In this document: piece after piece, positions 7,983 through 16,702 of the stretch
Layout: the number at the start of each line of letters is the position of its first letter
Position numbering within the stretch: position 1 is the stretch's first letter
NCBI RefSeq assembly: GCF_013778455.1
Contig: NZ_JACEHE010000047.1
Location: 1 to 44,029 of the forward strand
Direction of reading: 5' to 3'
DNA: 44,029 bases
From: Streptomyces himalayensis subsp. himalayensis
GTDB lineage: Bacteria; Actinomycetota; Actinomycetes; Streptomycetales; Streptomycetaceae
Notes under the pieces: generated by a model
Database searches by the model: none
Told to the model about the DNA's origin: nothing
The model's input: only the letters and a program-made list of their open reading frames with translations
Translations under genes and position numbers: made by a program

Positions 7983-8383
7983 GGGGACCTCCCGGGTGGT
8001 GCCTGCCGACGTCACGTGCGTCGCTGCTTCCGCTAGTCGAGTGTGGCCTGCCCGGGTGCAGCCTGCCACAACCTTGCCGAGTTGCCCGGCGTGTCGGGCA
8101 TGGGCCCTGGATCGCCGTTATGACACGGTTACCTATTCGCAACGCTCAGTGACCAACTTGGTCGCCCTGTGCAACGAGCCCCCTCCCGGTGGTCCTGGAG
8201 GGACCCGGGCACCCTGGCGGGAGACCGGACCCAGGGCTCGCAACAGTACTCCATTCGGGCCACTCGGGTGGAGCGGCACGCCACCCAACTTCTATCAGGG
8301 GGCGGTAGTTGGCCGCAGGACGGCGAATTCGCGTCGCTGCGCGTGGCGCACTTCACAAAGTCCCCGGAAATGGACCTAATTGC
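7983..8383. other. Intergenic region upstream of sepH
   Basis: These 401 bases lie between the end of the AldO-like gene and sepH, both on the minus strand, so they should hold the sepH promoter. The GC-rich stretch around 8176-8230 (CTCCCGGTGGTCCTGGAGGG) can fold. I see no clear -10/-35 pair and no gene. Confidence 0.4.
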
Positions 8384-9694
8384 TCAGTCGCCCAGGACCC
8401 TCCGCAGATAGTCGTTTCCGAAGCGGCGCTCGGGGTCCAGGCGTTCACGCAGGGCGGTGAACTCGCCGAACCCCGGGTAGGCCGCCGTGAAGTACTCGGC
8501 GTCCCGCGTGTGCAGCTTGCCCCAGTGCGGCCGTCCGTCGTGCGCCGTGAAGATCCGCTCCGCGGCCGTGAAGTACGCCTGATAAGGCGTGCCTCTGTAC
8601 ATGTGTACGGCGATATAGGCGCTTTCACGACCTGATGCCGTGGACAGCGCGATGTCGTCGGCGGGCGCCGTGCGCACCTCGACGGGGAAGCTGACGCGCA
8701 GATCCGAGCGGTCGACCATGGCCTTCAGTTCACGGAGGGTCTCGACCAGGGCCTCGCGTGGGACGGCGTACTCCATCTCGACGAAGCGCACCCGGCGGGG
8801 ACTGGTGAAGACCTTGTAGGGAATGTCCGTGTACGTACGGGCGGACAGGGCGCGGCTGGAGATCTTTGCGATCGCCGGGATGGTCGAGGGGACGGCCCGG
8901 CCCAGCGAATTGACCGCCTGAAAAAGGCCGTTGGAGAGGAACTCGTCCTCGAACCAGCCGCTCCACCGGCTGACCGGGGCGACCGGACCCGTGCTGCGGT
9001 TGTTGCGCTTGGTGTTGCAGTTCCCGGTGTGCGGAAACCAGTAGAACTCGAAGTGCTCGTTTTCCGCGTGGAGTTCGTCGAAGCGGGCCATGACCTCGTC
9101 GAAGGCCATCGGCTCCTCGCGCGCGGAGAGCAGAAAGAGCGGTTCCACGGCGAAGGTGATCGCGCTGACGACGCCGAGCGCGCCCAGGCCTATTCGGGCC
9201 GCCGCGAACACGTCCGGATTCTCCTTCTCGGAGCAGCTCAGAACCGAACCGTCGGCCGTCACCAGTTCAAGGGCGCGTATCTGTGCGGCGATCGAGGCCG
9301 ATTCGCGGCCCGTGCCATGGGTGCCCGTGCTGGTCGCGCCCGAGACGGTCTGCTCCATGATGTCGCCCATGTTCGTGAGCGACAGGCCCTCCCGGGCCAG
9401 GGCCGCGTTCAGCCGCTTCAGGGGAGTGCCCGCCTCCACGGTCACGGTGCCGGCCTCGCGGTCGATGCGGCGTATTCCGGTGAGCAGGTCGGGCCGGATC
9501 AGCACGCCGTCGGTCGCGGCGGTAGCGGTGAAGGAGTGGCCGGTGCCGACCGCCTTCACCTTCAGACCGTCTTCTGCGGCCTTCCGTACGGCGTCGGAGA
9601 GCTCGTCGACCGAGGCGGGAGTGACCTCCCGTACCGGACGGGCGGTGACGTTCCCCGCCCAGTTACGCCACGTGCCGCTCTTCCCGTTCGCCAT
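8384..9694 (-). CDS. FAD-linked alditol/sugar-lactone oxidase (VAO family, D-arabinono-1,4-lactone oxidase type)
   Basis: The 436-residue protein has an N-terminal PP-type FAD-binding domain with GTGHSFT. His53 is the likely covalent FAD attachment, as in AldO. QTVSGATSTGTHGTGR follows. The C-terminal ALO domain has HWGKLHTRD and ends LDPERRFGNDYLRRVLG. It is expected to oxidise a polyol or sugar lactone with O2, producing H2O2. ATG 9694 (MANGKSG) follows GGGAGGGG; upstream in-frame codons look non-coding. Its start overlaps the end of the MFS gene by 32 bases, so the two are probably translationally coupled and the exporter may serve a related solute. The substrate is not determined. Confidence 0.88.
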   Translation of the reverse strand: MANGKSGTWRNWAGNVTARPVREVTPASVDELSDAVRKAAEDGLKVKAVGTGHSFTATAATDGVLIRPDLLTGIRRIDREAGTVTVEAGTPLKRLNAALAREGLSLTNMGDIMEQTVSGATSTGTHGTGRESASIAAQIRALELVTADGSVLSCSEKENPDVFAAARIGLGALGVVSAITFAVEPLFLLSAREEPMAFDEVMARFDELHAENEHFEFYWFPHTGNCNTKRNNRSTGPVAPVSRWSGWFEDEFLSNGLFQAVNSLGRAVPSTIPAIAKISSRALSARTYTDIPYKVFTSPRRVRFVEMEYAVPREALVETLRELKAMVDRSDLRVSFPVEVRTAPADDIALSTASGRESAYIAVHMYRGTPYQAYFTAAERIFTAHDGRPHWGKLHTRDAEYFTAAYPGFGEFTALRERLDPERRFGNDYLRRVLGD

Positions 9695-10898
9695 GCTGCT
9701 GGGCCCCTCCCCGCACAGGCACCGGCTGACTGAGCCGGCGGTACCCGAGGAAACCGACCGCCACCGCGACGGCTCCGGACACCGCCGGAACCCCGTACCC
9801 GGCGTCCGCACCGGCGGCGTCGATCACCCAGCCGGCCATGGAGGAGCCGAGCGCGACGCCCACCGAAAGCCCTGTGCTCACCCAGGTCATGCCCTCGGTC
9901 AGTTGTGCGCGTGGTACGTGCTCCTCGACGAGGGCCATCGTGGTGATCATCGTGGGTGCGATGGACAGGCCCGCGACGAAGAGCGCCACGGCCAGAAACG
10001 GCAAGTTTCCGACCAGTAGGAGGGGGATCATACTCATCGCCATCGCACATACGCCCAGCAGCCACCTCGTGGCCGGACGGCCGGTGAAATGCAGCAGCCC
10101 GAAGACGGCTCCGGCGATGCACGAGCCCGCCGCGTACACCGCGAGCACGAGGCTCGCCGCCGCTTTGTGGCCCTGCTCCTCGGCGAAGGCGACGGTCACC
10201 ACATCGACCGCGCCGAAGATCGCGCCGGTCGCGACGAACGTGGCGACGAGGACTTGCAGGCCCTTGGAGCGCAGGGCCGAGCCGACGGTGTGGTGCTCGC
10301 GGGGGTGCGGTGCCGGCTCGGTGGCCCGCTGGGACGTCAGCCAGAAGACCCCGGCGGCGAGGAACGCGGCGGCCAGCAGCGGCCCTGCCTCCGGGAACCA
10401 CACCGTGGACAGGCCGATCGAGATGATCGGCCCGAAGATGAAGCAGATCTCGTCCACCACCGACTCGAACGAGTACGCGGTGTGGAGCTGTGGAGTGCCC
10501 CGGTAGAGGGCCGCCCAGCGCGCCCGGATCATCGAACCGACGCTGGGTACGCAACCGATCCCGGCCGCGAACGCGAACAGCAGCCAGTCCGGCAGCTCGA
10601 AGTGGGCGGACAGCAGCAGGCCGGCCGACGCGGCCAGCGCCACCTGCGTCGCGGGCCGCAGCACCCGGCGCTGCCCGTGCCGGTCGACCAGGCGGGAGAT
10701 CTGCGGGCCGATCACCGCGGCAGACAGCGCGATGGTGGCCGACAGTGCGCCCGCGAGACCGTACCGCCCGGTGAGCTGCGAGATCATCGTCACGACGCCG
10801 ATGCCCATCATCGACAGCGGCATCCGCCCGAGAAGCCCTGCGGCTGAGAATCCCTTGGTGCCGGGGGCGGCGAAGAGAGCGCGGTAGGGGCTGGGCAA
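9663..10898 (-). CDS. MFS transporter, 12-TM type
   Basis: The 411-residue hydrophobic protein has about 12 predicted membrane segments. Between segments 2 and 3 is the MFS loop motif (RLVDRHGQRRVLRPATQ). A central cytoplasmic loop contains PAPHPREHHTVGSALRSKG. The C-terminal half, IAPTMITTMALVEEHVPRAQLTEGMTW, resembles sugar/drug efflux MFS proteins. The likely start is TTG 10898 (MPSPYRALF) with GGAG 7 bases upstream. It shares a 32-base overlap with the downstream oxidase gene and is divergent from hemH. The substrate is unknown. Confidence 0.87.
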   Translation of the reverse strand: MPSPYRALFAAPGTKGFSAAGLLGRMPLSMMGIGVVTMISQLTGRYGLAGALSATIALSAAVIGPQISRLVDRHGQRRVLRPATQVALAASAGLLLSAHFELPDWLLFAFAAGIGCVPSVGSMIRARWAALYRGTPQLHTAYSFESVVDEICFIFGPIISIGLSTVWFPEAGPLLAAAFLAAGVFWLTSQRATEPAPHPREHHTVGSALRSKGLQVLVATFVATGAIFGAVDVVTVAFAEEQGHKAAASLVLAVYAAGSCIAGAVFGLLHFTGRPATRWLLGVCAMAMSMIPLLLVGNLPFLAVALFVAGLSIAPTMITTMALVEEHVPRAQLTEGMTWVSTGLSVGVALGSSMAGWVIDAAGADAGYGVPAVSGAVAVAVGFLGYRRLSQPVPVRGGAQQHGEREERHVA

Positions 10899-11049
10899 CG
10901 AGGACTCCGGCGGGCATCGGTAAGGCGTAAAGCTGGCCGATACAGCTTACGGGTGCGGTGGCTGTGTCGCAGACGGTTTTCGGGCCGCTGAGCCCGCCGT
11001 TCACAAGCCCGTTTTCCGGGTGTCAGTGGCGGGTGGCAGGATCGGAGGC

Positions 11050-12177
11050 ATGTCACGAGTGCTGGATCCCGCCCCTTATGACGCCCTTCTGCTGCTCTCG
11101 TTCGGCGGCCCCGAAGGGCCCGACGACGTCGTCCCGTTCCTGGAGAACGTGACGCGCGGCCGCGGTATCCCGAAGGAGCGGCTGAAGGAGGTCGGGCAGC
11201 ACTACTTCCTTTTCGGCGGGGTCAGCCCGATCAACGACCAGAACCGCGCCCTGCTCGACGCCCTGCGCAAGGACTTCGCCGACCACGGCCTGGACCTGCC
11301 GGTGTACTGGGGCAACCGCAACTGGGCGCCGTATCTGACCGACACCCTCCGCGAGATGGTCGCCGACGGCCGCCGCCGCATCCTCGTCCTCGCGACCAGT
11401 GCCTACGCGTCGTACTCGGGCTGCCGTCAGTACCGCGAGAACCTGGCGGACGCGCTCGCCGCCCTGGAGGCGGAGGGCCTGGAGCTGCCGAAGATCGACA
11501 AGCTGCGGCACTACTTCAACCACCCCGGCTTCGTGCAGCCCATGATCGACGGGCTTCTGAAATCCCTCGCCGACCTCCCCGAGGACGTCCGTGACGGCGC
11601 GCACATCGCCTTCACGACGCACTCCATCCCGAACTCGGCCGCGGACACCTCCGGGCCCGTCGAGGACCACGGCGACGGCGGTGCGTACGTCAAGCAGCAT
11701 CTGGACGTCGCCCGGCTCATCGCGGACGCGGTGCGCGAGGAGACCGGCATCGACCACCCCTGGCAGCTCGTCTACCAGTCGCGCTCGGGCGCCCCGCACA
11801 TACCCTGGCTGGAACCGGACATCTGCGATCACCTGGAAGAACTGCACGGGGCCGGTGTCCCGGCCGTGGTGATGGCCCCCATCGGGTTCGTCTCCGACCA
11901 CATGGAGGTCCTGTACGACCTCGACACCGAGGCCAAGGCCAAGGCCGAGGAGCTGGGGCTTCCGGTCCGCCGCTCGGCCACCGTCGGAGCGGACCCGCGG
12001 TTCGCAGCCGCGGTGCGGGAGCTCGTCATAGAGCGCGCCGCGGTCGAGAGCGGGCGCTCCATGGAGCGCTGTGCCCTCGGGGCGCTGGGCCCGAGCCACG
12101 ACCTCTGCCCGGTGGGCTGCTGCCCGGCCCGCGCGCCGAAACCCGCGGCCGCCGGTGCCGACAGCCGGTACGCGTGA
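11050..12177 (+). CDS. hemH: Ferrochelatase (coproporphyrin III type, probable [2Fe-2S] enzyme)
   Basis: The 375-residue protein has family motifs DALLLLSFGGPEGPDDV, HYFLFGGVSPIN, ATSAYASYSGCRQYREN, FTTHSIPNS, YQSRSG and PIGFVSDHMEVLYDLD. It inserts Fe2+ into a porphyrin, in actinobacteria coproporphyrin III (CpfC route). The C-terminus has Cys341, Cys353, Cys357 and Cys358 (DLCPVGCCP). Together with Cys in SGCRQ, these fit the [2Fe-2S] cluster known for actinobacterial ferrochelatases. ATG 11050 is chosen as the family start; GTG 11020 is possible. The leader GCAGGATCGGAGG gives an unusually close Shine-Dalgarno. It is divergent from the MFS gene. Confidence 0.95.
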   Translation: MSRVLDPAPYDALLLLSFGGPEGPDDVVPFLENVTRGRGIPKERLKEVGQHYFLFGGVSPINDQNRALLDALRKDFADHGLDLPVYWGNRNWAPYLTDTLREMVADGRRRILVLATSAYASYSGCRQYRENLADALAALEAEGLELPKIDKLRHYFNHPGFVQPMIDGLLKSLADLPEDVRDGAHIAFTTHSIPNSAADTSGPVEDHGDGGAYVKQHLDVARLIADAVREETGIDHPWQLVYQSRSGAPHIPWLEPDICDHLEELHGAGVPAVVMAPIGFVSDHMEVLYDLDTEAKAKAEELGLPVRRSATVGADPRFAAAVRELVIERAAVESGRSMERCALGALGPSHDLCPVGCCPARAPKPAAAGADSRYA

Positions 12178-12325
12178 GGGGCGCGGACGGCCTGCCCATG
12201 GACGGCCTGCCGGCGGACCCGGTGAGGCGGGTCCCTCGCATACGGGCCGGCTCGCCCACGAAAGGCCCTCAGATGTCAGACCGGCTGGTGGAGACCCCGG
12301 TGACCGCCCAGAACAAGGAGATCCG

Positions 12326-13126
12326 TTGACCGACCAGCTGAAGGCCGAACTGCTGGAGCTCGCGCTCGAGGCCGCCCTCCGTGCCGGCGAGTTCCTGCGC
12401 GACGGACGCCCCGCGGACCTCGGCGTCGCCGCCACCAAGTCCAGTGCCGTCGACGTGGTCACCGAGATGGACATCGCTTCCGAGAAGCTGATCACGGGCC
12501 TGCTGACCGACCGCCGGCCGGACGACGGTGTGCTCGGCGAGGAGGGCGCGAGCATCGAGGGCAGCAGCGGGGTGCAGTGGGTCATCGACCCGCTCGACGG
12601 AACCGTCAACTACCTGTACGGGCTTCCGAGTTGGGCGGTGTCGATCGCCGCGCGCAAGGACGGCGAGACGCTCGTCGGCGTCGTGCACGCCCCGATGCGC
12701 GGCGAGACCTGCCGGGCGGTCCTGGGTGAGGGCGCGTACCTCAACGACAGGCCCGCGCACGTGCGGCCCGCACCCGCCTTCGAGCTCGCCCTGGTCGGCA
12801 CCGGCTTCGGCTACCTCGCCGAGCGCCGCAACCGGCAGGCCGAGGTCGTCCGGCAGCTCATCCCGCAGGTCCGGGACATACGCCGGGGCGGCTCGGCGGC
12901 GATCGACCTGTGCGACGTCGCGGCGGGCCGGCTCGATGCGTACTACGAGCGCGGGCTCAATCCCTGGGACTACGCGGCCGGCGAGCTGATCGCCCGCGAG
13001 GCGGGCGCCCTCACCGGCGGCCGCCCCGGCGACGCCCCCACAACCGACCTGACGATCGCCGCCCCGCCCGGCCTGTTCGAGCCGCTCCAGGCCCGCCTGG
13101 ACGAGCTGGGCGCCTGGCACGACTGA
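12326..13126 (+). CDS. Inositol monophosphatase family protein (SuhB-like)
   Basis: This is a 266-residue Mg2+-dependent phosphatase. The metal-binding motifs are intact: GEEG (71-74), DPLDGTVNY from residue 88, and the C-terminal GLNPWDYAAGELIAREAG. It may act on inositol-1-phosphate or on a related sugar or nucleotide phosphate; the family is not specific enough to say. TTG 12326 is supported by AAGGAG 5 bases upstream. It follows hemH by about 150 bases on the same strand. A short imperfect hairpin (GGACCCG/CGGGTCC, about 12216-12235) sits between them. Confidence 0.92.
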   Translation: MTDQLKAELLELALEAALRAGEFLRDGRPADLGVAATKSSAVDVVTEMDIASEKLITGLLTDRRPDDGVLGEEGASIEGSSGVQWVIDPLDGTVNYLYGLPSWAVSIAARKDGETLVGVVHAPMRGETCRAVLGEGAYLNDRPAHVRPAPAFELALVGTGFGYLAERRNRQAEVVRQLIPQVRDIRRGGSAAIDLCDVAAGRLDAYYERGLNPWDYAAGELIAREAGALTGGRPGDAPTTDLTIAAPPGLFEPLQARLDELGAWHD

Positions 13127-13569
13127 GCCGGGCTCGGCGCCGCTGGACGCGCTGCTCGCGGCGCCGATGCGCCTACGGCCGCCAATGACGGTGGCGCGTT
13201 TCGGGCACGCGCGCGGCTTGCCGCTAGTGGGTGGTTCGCGACGTGTCGGTGGGTGGGTCGGGGCCGCGCCGGGATGTACTCCCCCAGGCCCTTGAGGCAC
13301 TGGGGGAGAAGCCGAGAGCTTGGGGGAGGGTGGGCACAACCCACGACGACGGGTGCCTGCCCGGTACCGAACCACCGGCGGGGGTGGGCGCAGCCCACGA
13401 CGGCGGGCCCGCGGCTGGGACCCGGACCCCGGCGTGGGACCCGCGCCCCGGCGTGGTGGGCGCAATCCTCGACGGCTGGTTCCCAAGAGCGCGCGGCGCC
13501 GACGGCAGTCGCCTCCGCACGCGAGAGGGCCCCGGCAGCCGACTGCCGGGGCCCTCTCCTGCAAGCGGT
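13127..13569. repeat. Intergenic region with dispersed Streptomyces repeats
   Basis: The element CTCCCCCAGGCCCTTGAGGC plus CTGGGGGAG (13278-13308) is the reverse complement of copies found near 20.4 kb and 24.4 kb. It is followed by degenerate repeats of TGGGCACAACCCACGACG type at about 13331, 13385 and 13457. They look like non-coding mobile or hairpin-forming intergenic sequence. A terminator closes the region at its right end. No gene is seen. Confidence 0.65.
13523..13558. terminator. Strong hairpin terminator, probably bidirectional
   Basis: There is a perfect 16-base stem, GAGAGGGCCCCGGCAG (13523-13538) with CTGCCGGGGCCCTCTC (13543-13558), and a 4-base loop. It lies 11 bases beyond the stop of the small minus-strand gene and downstream of the phosphatase gene. 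Confidence 0.85.
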
Positions 13570-13743
13570 TCAGGCGCGCAATGCGCCGACCTCCACGCCG
13601 TGCTCGGCGGCCAGGCGGCGCAGGTCGTCCAGCTCGCCCTGCTCGACCTCCGCAAGGAAGTCGTCGCCCGTCTCTCGAGCCCGGGTCAGATCGGACTCGG
13701 TCGCCCTTATGCGCTGCAGAAGTCCGGTGGTGAAAGCGTCCAT
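13570..13743 (-). CDS. Small conserved hypothetical protein (57 aa) next to cutRS
   Basis: The 57-residue acidic helical protein begins MDAFTTGLLQRIRATESDL and ends HGVEVGALRA. ATG 13743 has GAGGGG upstream. A longer in-frame reading is rejected because its N-terminal part has poor coding bias. Heptad-like Leu/Ile spacing suggests a short coiled coil. It is divergent from cutR and followed by a very strong terminator, both good signs of a real gene. I believe Streptomyces genomes carry a similar small gene in this place. The function is unknown. Confidence 0.75.
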   Translation of the reverse strand: MDAFTTGLLQRIRATESDLTRARETGDDFLAEVEQGELDDLRRLAAEHGVEVGALRA

Positions 13744-14063
13744 GCTGCGCCCCTCGTCCTGGGTCGTGGGTCGGTGGCACGGGGGTGTGCCCTTGGAAGG
13801 GGCGATCACGGCTCTCGTCGCTCTGCGGAAAGCGATCGGTGGCACGCCACATACAAAGCGTGATCGCGGGTGTGAGGTCGTCTTCCCCCACCGGACTTCC
13901 GGGGAAACATGCCTGACGCGAGAAAAATCGCGCATTCCTGTGAGCACACCCGTCTTACAGCCGGTTTATGGCCGAAAGAGGCAGGATGGAGGCCTCATCC
14001 CACGACGGACCGTGCCCGCGTGCGCCCTTGGGCCTTGCGGGTGACACAGGAAGGACAAGCGAC
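13744..14063. other. Divergent promoter region of the 57-aa gene and cutR
   Basis: These 320 bases lie between divergent genes. CutR's Shine-Dalgarno AGGAAGGA is at 14048-14055. I see no clear operator or coding frame. Confidence 0.4.
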
Positions 14064-14717
14064 GTGCGCGTACTCGTCGTCGAGGACGAGCAGCTGCTCG
14101 CCGATGCGGTGGCCACCGGACTGCGCCGGGAGGCCATGGCCGTCGACGTCGTGTACGACGGTGCTGCCGCCCTGGAACGCATCGGAGTCAACGACTATGA
14201 CGTGGTCGTCCTCGACCGCGACCTTCCGCTCGTCCACGGTGACGACGTGTGCCGCAAGATCGTCGAGCTCGGTATGCCGACCCGCGTCCTGATGCTCACG
14301 GCCTCCGGCGACGTCAGCGACCGCGTCGAGGGCCTGGAGATCGGCGCCGACGACTACCTTCCCAAGCCCTTCGCGTTCAGCGAGCTCACCGCGCGCGTGC
14401 GTGCTCTCGGACGCCGTACGAGCGTCCCGCTGCCGCCCGTCCTGGAGCGCGCCGGCATCAAGCTCGACCCCAACCGCCGCGAGGTCTTCCGCGACGGCAA
14501 GGAGATCCAGCTCGCGCCGAAGGAGTTCGCGGTCCTGGAGGTGCTCATGCGCAGCGAGGGCGCCGTCGTCTCCGCCGAGCAGCTGCTGGAGAAGGCATGG
14601 GACGAGAACACGGACCCCTTCACCAACGTCGTGCGCGTCACCGTGATGACGCTGCGCCGCAAGCTCGGTGAGCCCCCCGTCATCGTCACCGTTCCCGGCT
14701 CCGGTTACCGGATCTGA
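14064..14717 (+). CDS. cutR: Response regulator CutR
   Basis: This is a 217-residue OmpR-family regulator. The receiver has VVEDEQ at residues 6-11, phospho-acceptor Asp51 (VVLDRDLP) and Lys101 (YLPKPFAF). The winged helix runs from about 125 to 217 and ends VPGSGYRI. The length matches CutR. With CutS it forms the CutRS system, highly conserved in Streptomyces, known to repress antibiotic production in S. coelicolor/lividans and linked to the secretion-stress (HtrA-type) response. GTG 14064 follows AGGAAGGA. cutS starts 8 bases after the stop, so they are one operon. Confidence 0.93.
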   Translation: MRVLVVEDEQLLADAVATGLRREAMAVDVVYDGAAALERIGVNDYDVVVLDRDLPLVHGDDVCRKIVELGMPTRVLMLTASGDVSDRVEGLEIGADDYLPKPFAFSELTARVRALGRRTSVPLPPVLERAGIKLDPNRREVFRDGKEIQLAPKEFAVLEVLMRSEGAVVSAEQLLEKAWDENTDPFTNVVRVTVMTLRRKLGEPPVIVTVPGSGYRI

Positions 14718-14725
14718 AGCCCTCC

Positions 14726-15973
14726 ATGGCCACTACGCCTGCGCCGCCCGCGGCGCCACCGAAGCCCACCTGGGACCCCCGACGTCCCGAACCCCCGTTC
14801 CCGTGGCTGCGGCCGACCATCCGGATACGGCTCACGCTGCTCTACGGCGGGATGTTCCTGATCGCCGGCATCCTGCTGCTGTCGATCATCTATCTGCTCG
14901 CGGCCCAGGCGCTGAACGTCGGCAACGAGCCACCGTTCAAGATCGTCGGTGGTACCGACATCAAGGTCTCGAGCCATTACTGCCCCGAGGTGGCCAGCGG
15001 CGAGCTGTCGCTCGACGAGTTCAACTCCGCGATCAGTACCTGCATCGACCACCAGCGCCAGGCCGCTCTGGACAACCTGCTCAGCCGCTCACTCCTCGCG
15101 CTGCTCGGCCTCGCCGTGATCGCCTTCGCCTTCGGGTACGCGATGGCGGGCCGGGTGCTCTCACCACTCGGCCGGATCACGCGTACCGCGCGCCAGGTGG
15201 CGGGCAGCGACCTGTCCCGGCGTATCGAGATGGACGGTCCGGACGACGAGCTGAAGGAGCTCGCGGACACCTTCGACGAGATGCTGGAGCGTCTGGAGCG
15301 GGCCTTCACGGCCCAGCAGCGCTTCGTCGGCAACGCGTCGCACGAGCTGCGCACGCCGCTGGCGATCAACCGGACCCTGCTCGAGGTGCAGCTCTCCGAT
15401 CCGAGTGCGCCGCCGGAGCTGCAACAGCTTGGCAAGACCCTGCTCGCGACCAACGAGCGCAGCGAGCAGCTCGTGGAAGGCCTCCTGCTGCTGGCCCGCA
15501 GCGACAACCAGATCGTGGAGCGCAAGCCGGTCGACCTCGCGGAGGTCGCCTCGCGCGCCATCGAGCAGGTGCGGGAGGAGGCTGTCGCGGGGGGTGTCGA
15601 GATCCGCGGAGAACGCGCGCCGGCCGTCGTCCAGGGCAACGGCGTCCTGCTGGAACGGATCGCTCTGAACCTCGTCCAGAACGCCGTTCGCTACAACGTC
15701 CCCGAAGGGGGCTGGGTCGAGGTCACCACGGAGGCACAGCACGGCCAGGCGGTCCTGGTGGTGTCCAACACGGGCCCGGTCGTGCCCGCGTACGAGATCG
15801 ACAACCTCTTCGAGCCGTTCCGGCGGCTGCGTACGGAGCGGACCGGCAGCGACAAGGGTGTGGGGCTCGGCCTGTCGATCGCGCGGTCGGTGGCGCGTGC
15901 CCACGGCGGCCGCATCATCGCGGAGCCACGCGAGGGAGGTGGGCTTGTGATGCGAGTCACACTCCCGGTGTGA
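14726..15973 (+). CDS. cutS: Sensor histidine kinase CutS
   Basis: The 415-residue membrane kinase has TM1 at about 32-60, a short extracellular loop, and TM2 at about 119-142. HAMP follows (RVLSPLGRITRTARQVAGSDL). The H-box is NASHELRTPLA with His206. ATPase motifs are NLVQNAVRYN, FEPFRRL and GLGLSIARSVARAHGG. The sensor loop contains two cysteines, Cys86 (SSHYC) and Cys106 (AISTC). This pair is a known CutS feature proposed to read disulfide formation or secretion state outside the membrane. ATG 14726 lies 8 bases after cutR. Confidence 0.93.
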   Translation: MATTPAPPAAPPKPTWDPRRPEPPFPWLRPTIRIRLTLLYGGMFLIAGILLLSIIYLLAAQALNVGNEPPFKIVGGTDIKVSSHYCPEVASGELSLDEFNSAISTCIDHQRQAALDNLLSRSLLALLGLAVIAFAFGYAMAGRVLSPLGRITRTARQVAGSDLSRRIEMDGPDDELKELADTFDEMLERLERAFTAQQRFVGNASHELRTPLAINRTLLEVQLSDPSAPPELQQLGKTLLATNERSEQLVEGLLLLARSDNQIVERKPVDLAEVASRAIEQVREEAVAGGVEIRGERAPAVVQGNGVLLERIALNLVQNAVRYNVPEGGWVEVTTEAQHGQAVLVVSNTGPVVPAYEIDNLFEPFRRLRTERTGSDKGVGLGLSIARSVARAHGGRIIAEPREGGGLVMRVTLPV

Positions 15974-16392
15974 GAGAGTCGCCGCGACACGCCGATGAAC
16001 CGTGTCGCCGGCGACACGCCGGGGCTGTTCGCTTTGCGCGGAATTTTCAGGACGTGTGCCGGACTGGATCGTGTGTGATCGATCACAGGAGCAGATTTCC
16101 GGCCATATACTCTCCGTGATCAAGAATCCCGTCGGAAAGCCGGGAACGTGGGGGTTTTCGGGGGTCCTGATCACGGGAAGTACACGGGGTGGCGCCCGTG
16201 AAGTGCAACATTCGGACCGTGTACGGTCGCGATCGCCATCCAAGCCGATCACTCATGGGGAGTCCGGTTGGGTGTCGATTGAGTAACAGACCTTGATGTG
16301 AGGCAAAATCTCCGCCTCGGGTCGGGCACAAGTCCGGCCTCTCACGCGTTACGTGCGCTGAGACACCACAGAACCCAGAGGGGGAGAGCGAA
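15974..16392. promoter_or_regulatory. Intergenic region downstream of cutS, upstream of the DUF4193 gene
   Basis: A perfect 18-base palindrome, CGTGTCGCCGGCGACACG, lies at 16001-16018 and is possibly the cutS terminator. A second, TGTGATCGATCACA, lies at 16074-16087 and fits GTG-N6-CAC, the core of Streptomyces Crp sites. TATACT at 16104-16109 is a possible -10. The leader to the next gene is long, with GAGGGGGA at the ribosome-binding position. Confidence 0.55.
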
Positions 16393-16689
16393 ATGGCAAC
16401 GGATTACGACACCCCACGCAAGACCGATGACGACGTCGACTCTGACAGCCTTGAAGAACTGAAGGCCCGCCGGAACGACAAGACGACTTCCTCGGTCGAC
16501 GTAGACGAGTTCGAGGCCGCCGAAGGCCTTGAACTGCCCGGAGCGGACCTCTCGAACGAGGAGCTGGCCGTCCGGGTCCTGCCGAAGCAGCAGGACGAGT
16601 TCACCTGCATGAGCTGCTTCCTGGTCCACCACCGCAGCCAGCTGGCACGCGAGAAGAACGGCCAGCCGATCTGCCGCGACTGCGACTGA
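16393..16689 (+). CDS. DUF4193 family small zinc-ribbon-like protein
   Basis: The 98-residue protein begins MATDYDTPRKTDDDV and has a highly acidic N-terminal half. The C-terminal CMSC (about 72-75) and CRDC (about 94-97) pairs form a four-cysteine zinc-ribbon signature. DUF4193 proteins are conserved throughout Actinobacteria; the cysteine pattern and placement suggest transcription-associated or RNA-polymerase-binding roles, which is inference. ATG 16393 has a strong GAGGGGGA leader, fitting high expression. It is followed after 13 bases by the next gene on the same strand. Confidence 0.9.
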   Translation: MATDYDTPRKTDDDVDSDSLEELKARRNDKTTSSVDVDEFEAAEGLELPGADLSNEELAVRVLPKQQDEFTCMSCFLVHHRSQLAREKNGQPICRDCD

Positions 16690-16702
16690 GGCGGACTCGG
16701 CC

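Noticed and set aside
13278..13308. Considered as a CRISPR repeat or an insertion-sequence end
   Set aside because: Copies are scattered, not regularly spaced, and no transposase, spacer pattern or target duplication is visible.
11053..13891. Two minus-strand frames of over 500 codons opposite hemH and the inositol phosphatase gene
   Set aside because: Antisense of well-supported genes; the one true small gene in this span is the 57-aa frame at 13570-13743.
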